DNA of 64,000 nt, taken from positions 186,001-250,000 of the forward strand of contig JAFZIZ010000001.1 of NCBI GenBank assembly GCA_017554145.1, in the 5' to 3' direction. The notes under the pieces are model-generated. The model was given only the letters and a program-made list of their open reading frames with translations. It was not told the DNA's origin and did no database searches. The position numbers and the translations under genes were made by a program. Shown piece after piece: positions 55,763 through 63,954 of this stretch (its first letter is position 1; each line of letters begins with the position of its first letter). Source of the DNA: Prevotella sp. (GTDB lineage: Bacteria > Bacteroidota > Bacteroidia > Bacteroidales > Bacteroidaceae).

Positions 55763-56299
55763 TCATAATTTTTTCTGTGACTTCTTCCAAGTTTTTAGGT
55801 CTTTCCCCCTATGTTCTATAAAGTTCTTTAGTCTTACTTTAGAACGATTAGAAAGTTCTTCTCCAGAGCAGTTTCCATTTACAAAATCCACAAGTTCTTG
55901 TACTTGAGTTTCAAAATCTGATTTTGACTTTTGAAAAGCAGCTTTAGCACTCCGTCCTTTATAAGGTTTTATCCAATCAAGTTCTGTTAGTTGCAAAATA
56001 TAAAAGTTCTTACCCGTTTCATTTAAAAGGAATTGTAATTTGTTTACTTCTATATAGGTCATCATCCCTTTTATTTCCACATACAACTTACTTCCGTCCT
56101 TTCGTGATGTAAGCATAACATCTACTTTGTGTTTATTGCTTTTTGTAAAAGGCGTATTATCTATCTCTGTAAAAAACTTGAAGTCTTCCTCCAACTTAAG
56201 CCCTAATTTGTCTAATACATAACATATCGCTTTTTCTGTATTGTACATTTTATGCTTGATTTGAAATAATTCATCTTCATATAGTTTGGCGATTTCCAT
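55763..56299 (-). CDS. small PD-(D/E)XK nuclease-like protein
   Basis: A 178-residue soluble protein. HKVDVMLTSRKDGSKLYVEIKG gives the core pattern Asp60-X14-Glu75-X-Lys77, with Glu22 in the first helix, as in PD-(D/E)XK nucleases. The C-terminus is strongly basic. It is unrelated at sequence level to the second nuclease-like protein at 48814-49377. It lies between the exported NTF2-like gene (18 bp upstream) and the PEGA/Sel1 paralogues (38 bp downstream). No signal peptide, so it acts in the cytoplasm if it is active. Confidence 0.6.
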   Translation of the reverse strand: MEIAKLYEDELFQIKHKMYNTEKAICYVLDKLGLKLEEDFKFFTEIDNTPFTKSNKHKVDVMLTSRKDGSKLYVEIKGMMTYIEVNKLQFLLNETGKNFYILQLTELDWIKPYKGRSAKAAFQKSKSDFETQVQELVDFVNGNCSGEELSNRSKVRLKNFIEHRGKDLKTWKKSQKKL

Positions 56300-56317
56300 A
56301 ATTATTATTTGTTAATT

Positions 56318-57289
56318 TTAAATATCAAAATCACTTAGACTAAATACTTCGTCCTTGGGCAAGGCTTTGCCTCCTATCTTATCAGGTTGCCAAGTACGAA
56401 CGTGAACCTGCGGAGCATTTTCGTTGGTAAAGTCCCAAAGCAGGAAAAGATAGCCGTCATCATGGTATCTTCCACTGGTCCACCCTTGCTTGAGAGTGAC
56501 ACCATAGAAATTAGCATTCACAGGATGGCGCATCACCTCTATCTCGTCAAAGGTTACCTTAATATAGCTGTTACGCTGGAAAATGCCACGAAGGTTTCTG
56601 ATGTATTGTTCCTTGCTTTGTTTGTTGTACTGAATCTTCTGAGAGGTAAAGCCTTCTGCATGTCTTGTAGTGATGACTTTACCTGTGATTATCAAAGCAT
56701 CATCGCTGAACACTTGATTAAGGAAGTTGATGTCCTTCTGATTATAGGCAGTACGGAATTGTTCCACATAGTCTAATATCAACTGTCGACGACGAAGATC
56801 TGTCAATTCCAGATTACTCTTGATGACATTCATATAGAGATTCATCGAGATACTCAGATAGAAACTCTCTACTTCGCCTTGCTTGTCGAAACTAATAACA
56901 GCCTCCTGGTACTCATCCTCATTGAAGTCACGTTCTCCAGTAGGTTTCATCATCAGGGGAATGTTACGTACTTGATAGCCTGTACCCGTCGTGATGCAAT
57001 GTTCAACAATATCCTCATCAGTGCAAACAAATGGCGTATTCTCCCATAACATAGCCATAGACTGTTGGACACGAGTATTGACACCCATTGCCGAAAAGTT
57101 AAGACTACGACTTGCTGCCTGTGCTTCATTAACCTCATTCAGAATACGAGTAACGCTATTTTCCATCTTTGATTTAAGTGCACTGTTGTCAATGCCATCA
57201 GAGATGGTAAAAGACACATGCGCTACACTGAATGATAAATGACAAACAATAAATGATAAAGACAATAATATTCGTTTCATATTCTTCAT
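56318..57289 (-). CDS. exported protein with NTF2-like C-terminal domain
   Basis: A 323-residue protein with a signal peptide (about 1-23). The N-terminal half (25-160) is not recognised. The C-terminal half (about 165-305) looks like an NTF2/SnoaL-type cone: VEQFRTAYNQKDINFLNQVFSDDALIITG followed by strands ending FLLWDFTNENAPQVHVRTWQP. Such domains bind ligands or mediate dimers. It starts in a one-base TAATG overlap with the preceding gene; a second ATG three codons on is possible. Function in the operon is unknown. Confidence 0.65.
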   Translation of the reverse strand: MKNMKRILLSLSFIVCHLSFSVAHVSFTISDGIDNSALKSKMENSVTRILNEVNEAQAASRSLNFSAMGVNTRVQQSMAMLWENTPFVCTDEDIVEHCITTGTGYQVRNIPLMMKPTGERDFNEDEYQEAVISFDKQGEVESFYLSISMNLYMNVIKSNLELTDLRRRQLILDYVEQFRTAYNQKDINFLNQVFSDDALIITGKVITTRHAEGFTSQKIQYNKQSKEQYIRNLRGIFQRNSYIKVTFDEIEVMRHPVNANFYGVTLKQGWTSGRYHDDGYLFLLWDFTNENAPQVHVRTWQPDKIGGKALPKDEVFSLSDFDI

Positions 57290-58017
57290 TATTTAAGTTG
57301 GAACCAGATGGCTCCACAGTTCTTATAATTCTTTATGTTATCTTCCTTAAGAGTATTGAGGTTGTATTGAGTAGAAGCACATTTACGAAGCAACGCTGAT
57401 ATGTTGCCTTGCTGATCATAAACAAAGATGTGACAATTCCCATCTGTGGGCATTGTAGCATACTTTCCATAGGAAATGAGTCTGTCTTTGCTTTTCAAGT
57501 CTTTGATATAGGGTTCTATATCATAGAAACTTGTTATGGATTTCATTTGCTGTTCATCAGGTGTAAGAGTTATTTCTGCTCTTGCCTCAACAGGAGCCTC
57601 TTCAGAAACGACATCATTGGGCAAAGATTCCTCTGTTTCCTGTGGTGCAACTTGGAATACCACGACCTCACTCTTGTCAGAGACTGGCATAATGTCACTC
57701 TTCTTGACATAGACAAAGGCTCTGTAATAATCGCCTCTTCGTGTCTGTACTTCGAAACAATGTTCTTTTGCCTTGGCTATACACACCTCAACACCTTCAT
57801 TTGCTTTCTGACTTCGAATCCAGTCGCCTACCTTTATTTCAAGGATGGCTTTCGCTCCTATAAAAGCCTCATTCAAATCCTTCATGGTGGCTTCAGCATA
57901 AAGATAGGTAGTATCTCGCTTGATGGTACTAATTTTCTTAGCCATTTCCTGAGATTGTGCATGTATTTCGATGAATCCCATAACACAAAGCAATAGTACT
58001 AAATGTAGTCGTTTCAT
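57289..58017 (-). CDS. exported hypothetical protein
   Basis: A 242-residue exported protein starting at the ATG at 58017, which overlaps the stop of the upstream gene (ATGA); an in-frame ATG two codons earlier (58023) is possible. After a signal peptide (MKRLHLVLLLCVMGFIEIHA) there is a beta-rich domain resembling an SH3-like fold (about 45-110, VYVKKSDIMPVS). An acidic linker (EEAPVEARAE) and a C-terminal domain ending CGAIWFQLK follow. No family is recognised. Confidence 0.65.
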   Translation of the reverse strand: MKRLHLVLLLCVMGFIEIHAQSQEMAKKISTIKRDTTYLYAEATMKDLNEAFIGAKAILEIKVGDWIRSQKANEGVEVCIAKAKEHCFEVQTRRGDYYRAFVYVKKSDIMPVSDKSEVVVFQVAPQETEESLPNDVVSEEAPVEARAEITLTPDEQQMKSITSFYDIEPYIKDLKSKDRLISYGKYATMPTDGNCHIFVYDQQGNISALLRKCASTQYNLNTLKEDNIKNYKNCGAIWFQLK

Positions 58018-58976
58018 TGCCATTTTACTTTTTTATGAGTTTTTGATTGTTTCTGATACAGATCCTTCACATTATGAGTCGGAATATAAGGAGTCAGACG
58101 AACTTTCAGGACTGCTTTCTGATCTTCAATGAATTTATCAGGAATTACAACAGAAAGCAAATGATGGTAACCTAATTCCTTACTCTGCGCTATAACAAGT
58201 GCCAAAATGCCATCCTCTCTCTCTTCCTCAACAGCAAAGAAAACTTTTAAGTTCCACTCCGCACAGTAATTGAGCCACTGATTGAGCGTGATGGTATAGT
58301 TGATAGTACTCATACCATAGACAGACTGTTCCACATACATCTTGTAGTCTGCATGGGGTAATAACCCATGAAACAAATTGGCAGCAGAATAGTCCAAATG
58401 CTTTTTGTCAAAGACAGGCTGATAGTTCTTTTGTACCTTATTATAATATAGGGCATCAGAAAGACTGCCTAATACAAGGGTATCACCTTGGGACATATAC
58501 AGAGTCTCATTCAACTTCCTTAAATTGGATGGGGCTTTCGTCTCTTTTGTACGTTGAGAGGCTGAAAGAACTGCATCCTTGAACTTCTTTGATGCCTTGT
58601 CTTTATCTAACCCAAACAGTAAATCGTACTGGGCAGGAAAAACTATAGTAACAAAAGGCTCGTCACCCTTCATCCAATTTACTTCATAATAACGGTCAAG
58701 CAAAGTAATGGAGAATGGCATAGCATCATTAATCTGAGACAAATCTGCAAGTTTTCCTTTACGGAAATAAACTTTGTCATCTGCCATCTTTGTCTCAATA
58801 GAAGTCTGCTTCTGGGAAGGAAGTTCTTTAAAATAACGCTCCAAAAAGTCCATGACTACCCTTTGAGTCTTTGGCACGACCTCCTTTATCTCAGGGTTGA
58901 AGAGTTTCAAACCCTGAGATGATATGGAGATACAATATACTGCCAATAATATCGTATAAATGGAGCGCATTCTCAT
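58014..58976 (-). CDS. exported hypothetical protein
   Basis: A 320-residue exported protein with an N-terminal signal (1-21, ending ISSQG). The body is mixed alpha/beta and ends in a very basic tail (KQSKTHKKVKWQ). I recognise no domain. It lies 11 bp after the zinc-ribbon/BIG2 gene and overlaps the next exported protein, so the three appear to be made in sequence. Its even mix of charged and aromatic residues fits a soluble periplasmic protein. Confidence 0.65.
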   Translation of the reverse strand: MRMRSIYTILLAVYCISISSQGLKLFNPEIKEVVPKTQRVVMDFLERYFKELPSQKQTSIETKMADDKVYFRKGKLADLSQINDAMPFSITLLDRYYEVNWMKGDEPFVTIVFPAQYDLLFGLDKDKASKKFKDAVLSASQRTKETKAPSNLRKLNETLYMSQGDTLVLGSLSDALYYNKVQKNYQPVFDKKHLDYSAANLFHGLLPHADYKMYVEQSVYGMSTINYTITLNQWLNYCAEWNLKVFFAVEEEREDGILALVIAQSKELGYHHLLSVVIPDKFIEDQKAVLKVRLTPYIPTHNVKDLYQKQSKTHKKVKWQ

Positions 58977-58987
58977 ATTACTGGTAT

Positions 58988-60109
58988 TTACTTTCCAATA
59001 ATCACACTTCCCTTCACCTGATTGTCTGAGCCATACCAGATACCCTGTACCAGATGCCCATCAGACCATTCACCAATCACATAATCGCCAGCAGAAGCAA
59101 CACGTTTCTTGGGGTCACGGCTATCAATCACATGGGAGGTCTTGAATATCATACGACCACTCACATCATTAGGCCAACTACCCTTAAAGGTTGCATATCC
59201 AAGATCTCTTGAACCAAACGATGCAACGGGTTTCGGAGAAGACTGGACTACAGGTTTTGATGTTGGCTGAGATGCAGGTTTCGATGTTGGCTGTGAAGTC
59301 GGGACTTGTGACTTTGCATCCGCCTCTTTTGCATTTTCTTGTTCATACGGTCCTTCTACGGATACGACAGCAGTATCAGCCAGACCTGTACGATCAGACT
59401 TGACAATTACATTCACTTGCCCAACCTTAAGAGCCTCAAGTTTTCCCTTTGGTGAAACCTTGACAATTGACTCATCGCTTGAACTCCATGAAATATTCTC
59501 ATTCTGGTTTTCAGGCGTAAACTTCACTGTCAGTTGCTGGTGACCTCCAGGTCTTAGGACAATAGGATCTTCAACGATGTCGAGAGTTTCCATATTAATA
59601 TCCTCTTCAATAACAGTATATTCGCATGAAGCAGTCATCTCTTCATTGTCCTTAACCACAACCGTCACAATTGCTTTACCAGGTGCCTTTGCAGTCACTA
59701 CGCCATTATTGACAGTAACGACATTCTCATCACTGGATTTCCAAATCAATTCTGGTTGTACTTCTTTTGGTTCTACAGTAACAGTAAGTCTGTCCGTCTG
59801 TTCCAATTTAAACGTTACTTTTGACTTGTCGAGAGTCAATTTCTCAACTTTGGGTCCTCCAGAGAGAGCAAAGATACCCACAATAATAGCCAGTAATACT
59901 ACTACGCCAGCAATAATGCCAATCAATTTCATATTACCACCCTTCTTGGGGGGAGGACATTCACGTAAAGGTTTACCGCATTCTGTGCAAACAAAGTCTT
60001 TTCGAGCAGGTATTTCCTGCACTTCTTTTGACTTACATTTCTCGCAATTGTCGTTCAGACAGATTCCGTATCTATAGCGTATTCTATCTTTATTTCTTGA
60101 TGTTGCCAT
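58988..60109 (-). CDS. zinc-ribbon / TM / BIG2 / MORN-like membrane protein
   Basis: A 373-residue single-pass protein of unusual architecture. Residues 1-55 hold a zinc ribbon (CLNDNCEKC then CTECGKPLREC) that would face the cytoplasm, followed by one membrane helix (about 60-82, IGIIAGVVVLLAIIVGIFAL). Two BIG2/Ig-like domains (about 87-165 and 172-250; WKSSDENVVTV and WSSSDESIVKV) come next. A Ser/Thr/Pro/Lys linker of repeated TSKPASQP type (about 265-292) leads to a C-terminal domain with MORN-like GDYVIGEWSDGHLVQGIWYG. It follows the tubulin-like gene by 36 bp. It could link a cytoplasmic partner to the cell wall; this is inference. Confidence 0.78.
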   Translation of the reverse strand: MATSRNKDRIRYRYGICLNDNCEKCKSKEVQEIPARKDFVCTECGKPLRECPPPKKGGNMKLIGIIAGVVVLLAIIVGIFALSGGPKVEKLTLDKSKVTFKLEQTDRLTVTVEPKEVQPELIWKSSDENVVTVNNGVVTAKAPGKAIVTVVVKDNEEMTASCEYTVIEEDINMETLDIVEDPIVLRPGGHQQLTVKFTPENQNENISWSSSDESIVKVSPKGKLEALKVGQVNVIVKSDRTGLADTAVVSVEGPYEQENAKEADAKSQVPTSQPTSKPASQPTSKPVVQSSPKPVASFGSRDLGYATFKGSWPNDVSGRMIFKTSHVIDSRDPKKRVASAGDYVIGEWSDGHLVQGIWYGSDNQVKGSVIIGK

Positions 60110-60145
60110 AATACTAACAATTATTTCATTACTTCAATTCTTCTA

Positions 60146-63100
60146 TTACACCATTGGTGGAGGGGTTGGACCACCTGACGGTGGCAATGGAGGCATAGAA
60201 GGCGTTGGCCCGAACAATGCTTGTAAAGCAGGAACCTGACTTGCAGGAGCCCAAGCAGGCATACCTTCCATCCACACCATACTTTGAGGTGTCAGTTGAC
60301 CACCTTGAACCATTTGCTTACACATATCCATATTATATGGACCATACTGCTGACCAGCTACTGCCAAGAATAGACTTATTTCTGGTTGCGGAGCAACAGG
60401 AGGTGGAACAGGTGCTGCTCCTGGCATTGGTGGAGGAACTGCTGGTCCTGCTTGTGGCGTTGCAGCAGAGGCAGAAGACTGAATTGCAGATTTTGCAGCA
60501 ATCTCCTCCGCATTATCAACAGCAAAGAGGGATGGTAACTGTTTGCCGTCACCTTCGCTATGTAGGAGAATGGCATTACCTGCATCTGTTGCTGGATTAC
60601 CTGTATTCAGGAAACGCTCATAACGTTCCTTGTATGGTTTCATCCACTCGATAGCACGAATTGGGAAGCAGTAAGCAACTGTGATAATAGATAGTTCATC
60701 CTTTCGAGGACTCTTACGGTTCACCACAATAGTTGTACGAGCAGTACTCTGATTAAATGAGTTCTTGAAAGCGTCTTCCAATTTGTCTGCAAACTTCTTC
60801 AAACCCTCGTTATCATCGGGAGAAGGAATAGACACAAGAATGGTCTTCTTGTTAATACTTGCTGGATTAGTGGGGCTCAAGTTACCTTCATTATTACGAA
60901 GATGTAACTGTATCTGATCATTGTTGAGTTTCAGATAAACTCCACTTTGATTGACAATCTTTGAAGCAAACGCTTTAATCTCATCATCCGTCTTTAGTTT
61001 CTGTTGAAGTTGAGTAAGGATATTCAAACCAAGCACCTTCTTATCACTCTCTGCTTTCTCATCATGTTTTGTCTTAACAATCTGAGAAAGTTTGATGTCA
61101 AAGGCATCCTTAATATCGTCAACATTGATTTCTGTAGCGAGTTTGCCGAAATTAACGAAGTCACCTTCTGGCAATACGCTTTCTCGTATCTGACGTGCGA
61201 TATTAGGCATGTCAACCTTATCAACTTTCAGTTCAACCTCAAACTCACTCATCGTTTCATCTTCACTCACTTCAATAATAGCCCCCTTCATATCTTCGAG
61301 ACCCTTATTGACTTTACGCTGAGCAGTAATTAGACGTTCTGTCTCGTCAATTGCATCATTGATTTTCTGACCAAAAGCTGAAATATCAGCATCCATCTTA
61401 CCCAATTCAACATAGATACGAGCAGCCAATTTCTTGGCAAACTCCCATGCTGCTAGCATTGTCTTAGATGTATAATAATCAGATAGGATTTCTTGATGCT
61501 CTGCATAACGACGAGCACCTGCACCTACCATTCGTTGAAGAATACCAAGACGACTCCATTCTGTTACATTATCACTGCGATCCATATCAACAGCTTCGAA
61601 GTTTTCTTTCTCCTCCTTTGACTTTGATTCTAAGTCCGAACGAATCTCTGTTACTTTTTCCAAAAGCAACTTAGAGACTTTCTGTAATTCTACAATAGAA
61701 ACATCGCCAACCTTCCACTTCTCATACAATTCGTTTTCAACATTATGGCGAATCTCTTTGGCTATCTCAGGTATCGCTTTTTCTTTACCTCCAAAGAATG
61801 TCTCAACTCCTTCTTCACGGAAATGGTTTGCATAAAACTCACCCATAATGTTATCCAACTCATTAAGGGGATTATCTGCCTTCTTGGCTTCTTCTGCATA
61901 ACCGATTGCCTTATCATGCCAATAATCATTGAAACGAGGATAATCTGCATCAGATTCAAGAACCTTAAGTTCGTATGTAAGGTGGAGATTGTCTAACATC
62001 CATTTCTGGAGATTGTCGTTATTCAGATAATCCTTGCGATAGTCTTTATTCCGTTCTTCATTAACAAAGCCTTGATTCTCACGCCAGTTGTTGTATTTAA
62101 ACTGATAAAGCACGCTTTCTCCAACTGTATAAGTGATGTGTTTCAGGACACGGAGTTCTGGATACATCACTCTCTTGATGCCAAATGAATTTACCTTTTT
62201 TGTACGAGCAACAGGAATACGTCCATCTTGATCAGGATTAGCAGCCTCGTCATACTCTAAGGCGAAATCATCCATGTTTTCAAAATTATATGCACGAATA
62301 ATATCGCCATTGATTTGATCATTTTCATTGATAAAGAAAATGCGAGCAAAAATATAGTCACTAACTATCTTTGGTAGTTCCGATAGGGAATTAATCGTAA
62401 GTCCATTCTCATTGACGTTGCTGTAAATGGTCAAACCATCGGCAACTCCCTTTACACGGTCATTATACAGATGTGCTTCTCCCGTTCCTGTTACGTCCTG
62501 AGGGAACCAACGACCTGCTTGAAGAGCATTCAACTCGTTTAATGCTGCATAACCATTCTGATAATAACGTCCCTGATCCATGTCACTCTTGGGGAGATTC
62601 ATTTCTGGTATCATCGCATAAACAGATATCTTTGCATCAGGGAAAGCCTTGCGTGTCTGGATTATAACATCAACTATCGAACCAGAACCCGTTCCTCCAC
62701 AAAGTCCTGCAAATATATGAATATTCGTATTGCTTGCATCACCAGATATTTTCTCACAACGAGCATAGGCATCACGTAGACTATTCACATATCCTATTGC
62801 ATTAGCAGCAAAAAGCAGGCGACCTGCACGACGTTTCTGACCAGCAGCTTGCCCCAAAGAGCCAATAGCAGACTTGACGGCTGTCACATTGTTGACAATT
62901 CCTTTAACTGAAGGATAATTCCCAATATGGTCAAGAATATGCTCTACATCTACTGCTTTAATATTCAGGAACTCATTCCTTGTAAATGATGCATCTTTTC
63001 CCATAACACGGAAATCCGGACGAGCCTTACCATCTTGCGGCATCATCTCGTCTGTTGAATCAACATAAAGCAAAGCTACTGGCTGCTTCTTGCGCTCTTC

Positions 63101-63214
63101 ATCATCATGGAATTCCTCAAACATTCTCATTTTGAAAGCACGGAGAATCTTACCTCCTGTACCTCCCAGTCCCACTAAAATGTGGTTGCTGTTGCAAAAA
63201 CTTTTTGTACTCAT
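60146..63214 (-). CDS. tubulin-like GTPase with C-terminal GYF_2 domain
   Basis: A 1022-residue protein of the tubulin-like Tub_2 type. The N-terminal nucleotide-binding strand has VGLGGTGGK (residues 14-22), and the tubulin/FtsZ signature loop appears as GGTGSGS (173-179). YYQNGYAALNEL follows at the place of the conserved core helix. A long helical middle region (about 400-700) has coiled-coil character. A Pro/Ala-rich linker (about 915-943) leads to a GYF_2 (DUF4339) domain (about 945-1003, QQYGPYNMDMCKQMV and VWMEGMPAW) and a Pro-rich tail. It is far longer than FtsZ (about 350-450) and lacks a recognisable FtsZ T7 loop. The family has been proposed to remodel membranes or act in conflict systems; its role here is unproven. 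Confidence 0.85.
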   Translation of the reverse strand: MSTKSFCNSNHILVGLGGTGGKILRAFKMRMFEEFHDDEERKKQPVALLYVDSTDEMMPQDGKARPDFRVMGKDASFTRNEFLNIKAVDVEHILDHIGNYPSVKGIVNNVTAVKSAIGSLGQAAGQKRRAGRLLFAANAIGYVNSLRDAYARCEKISGDASNTNIHIFAGLCGGTGSGSIVDVIIQTRKAFPDAKISVYAMIPEMNLPKSDMDQGRYYQNGYAALNELNALQAGRWFPQDVTGTGEAHLYNDRVKGVADGLTIYSNVNENGLTINSLSELPKIVSDYIFARIFFINENDQINGDIIRAYNFENMDDFALEYDEAANPDQDGRIPVARTKKVNSFGIKRVMYPELRVLKHITYTVGESVLYQFKYNNWRENQGFVNEERNKDYRKDYLNNDNLQKWMLDNLHLTYELKVLESDADYPRFNDYWHDKAIGYAEEAKKADNPLNELDNIMGEFYANHFREEGVETFFGGKEKAIPEIAKEIRHNVENELYEKWKVGDVSIVELQKVSKLLLEKVTEIRSDLESKSKEEKENFEAVDMDRSDNVTEWSRLGILQRMVGAGARRYAEHQEILSDYYTSKTMLAAWEFAKKLAARIYVELGKMDADISAFGQKINDAIDETERLITAQRKVNKGLEDMKGAIIEVSEDETMSEFEVELKVDKVDMPNIARQIRESVLPEGDFVNFGKLATEINVDDIKDAFDIKLSQIVKTKHDEKAESDKKVLGLNILTQLQQKLKTDDEIKAFASKIVNQSGVYLKLNNDQIQLHLRNNEGNLSPTNPASINKKTILVSIPSPDDNEGLKKFADKLEDAFKNSFNQSTARTTIVVNRKSPRKDELSIITVAYCFPIRAIEWMKPYKERYERFLNTGNPATDAGNAILLHSEGDGKQLPSLFAVDNAEEIAAKSAIQSSASAATPQAGPAVPPPMPGAAPVPPPVAPQPEISLFLAVAGQQYGPYNMDMCKQMVQGGQLTPQSMVWMEGMPAWAPASQVPALQALFGPTPSMPPLPPSGGPTPPPMV

Positions 63215-63233
63215 AATGTAATGTTTTTATTTA

Positions 63234-63815
63234 TTAATATTTTCGTCTTCTACTTACTCGTTGCCTACTATATTGTGGCCTGTTTCTTTTTTGTTTTGAA
63301 TATGATTTTGATAACGTTTTTATCACAAATATTGCCCCTATAATTACAAAAGCCAAGCACCATAATATGCGACGAAAAACATACCAATGCATAAAAGAAC
63401 GTAGTGATTGGACTATGGCATGTGGCAATTCCTTTGCCGTATAACCAGAAAAATGGCCGCCACTTACATAATAATGTAATATTGGATATTCATCAATAAT
63501 CGTGTTTATGACATCTGAAGCCTGATCAGTAGACACCTCTTCTGATGGAGAATAATAGTTGTCAACTATTGCAGAAATTCGATTCTCATAATCATCAGAC
63601 ATATTGATAATTTTGAGTGATCCTACGACCAGCACACATTGGAAGGACAATAATATAAACAATACGACTCCAACTATATAGCTGACAGGAGAAAAGGTAG
63701 CATCTTTGTACCAACCTTTAATCAAGAAGATGAATAACCCCATACATATACATGCGATAAGGATGCCCCATATCACACTACTAAAAGAGAATCTAAGTAT
63801 GTCAAATAATACCAT
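63234..63815 (-). CDS. three-helix membrane protein, first gene of the operon
   Basis: A 193-residue inner-membrane protein with predicted helices at about 13-34, 45-68 and 148-168. A periplasmic loop of about 80 residues (DDYENRISAIVDNYYSPSEE...) separates helices 2 and 3. The cytoplasmic tail is very basic (KQKRNRPQYSRQRVSRRRKY). The start codon at 63815 has a strong AAGGAGG ribosome site, rare in Bacteroidetes. It lies 19 bp before the tubulin-like gene, so a membrane receptor for the tubulin polymer is one possibility (inference). No family recognised. Confidence 0.7.
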   Translation of the reverse strand: MVLFDILRFSFSSVIWGILIACICMGLFIFLIKGWYKDATFSPVSYIVGVVLFILLSFQCVLVVGSLKIINMSDDYENRISAIVDNYYSPSEEVSTDQASDVINTIIDEYPILHYYVSGGHFSGYTAKELPHAIVQSLRSFMHWYVFRRILWCLAFVIIGAIFVIKTLSKSYSKQKRNRPQYSRQRVSRRRKY

Positions 63816-63836
63816 ATAAACCTCCTTACTCTCTTG

Positions 63837-63854
63837 TTGTTATTCACATAACAA
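63837..63854. promoter_or_regulatory. palindrome before the tubulin-like operon
   Basis: TTGTTAT-TCAC-ATAACAA is a perfect 7-bp inverted repeat with a 4-bp centre, 22 bp upstream of the first start codon. It could be an operator or a leader hairpin. Confidence 0.45.
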
Positions 63855-63881
63855 TGTTGTTTTAGGTTGGCATATACGGAA

Positions 63882-63954
63882 GTGTGAGCCTATCGCTAAT
63901 CTGACGGATAGGCCTTGGACTGCCTGAAAGATAGATTAGAAAAACAGCTCACAC
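63882..63954. ncRNA. candidate structured RNA with pseudoknot potential
   Basis: An outer stem GTGTGAGC/GCTCACAC (63882-63889 with 63947-63954) encloses a hairpin CTATC/GATAG (63890-63894 with 63907-63911). The loop of that hairpin, CTAATCT (63896-63902), is complementary over 7 bases to AGATTAG (63933-63939), which would make a pseudoknot. All pairs are Watson-Crick, so the structure is possible on both strands. No known family was recognised. The 185 bp after 63815 contain no complete gene. Confidence 0.45.

Noticed and set aside
60146..63214. annotation as FtsZ
   Set aside because: The protein is 1022 residues, lacks a recognisable FtsZ T7 loop and C-terminal FtsA/ZipA peptide, and carries a GYF_2 domain; it is not in a division cluster.
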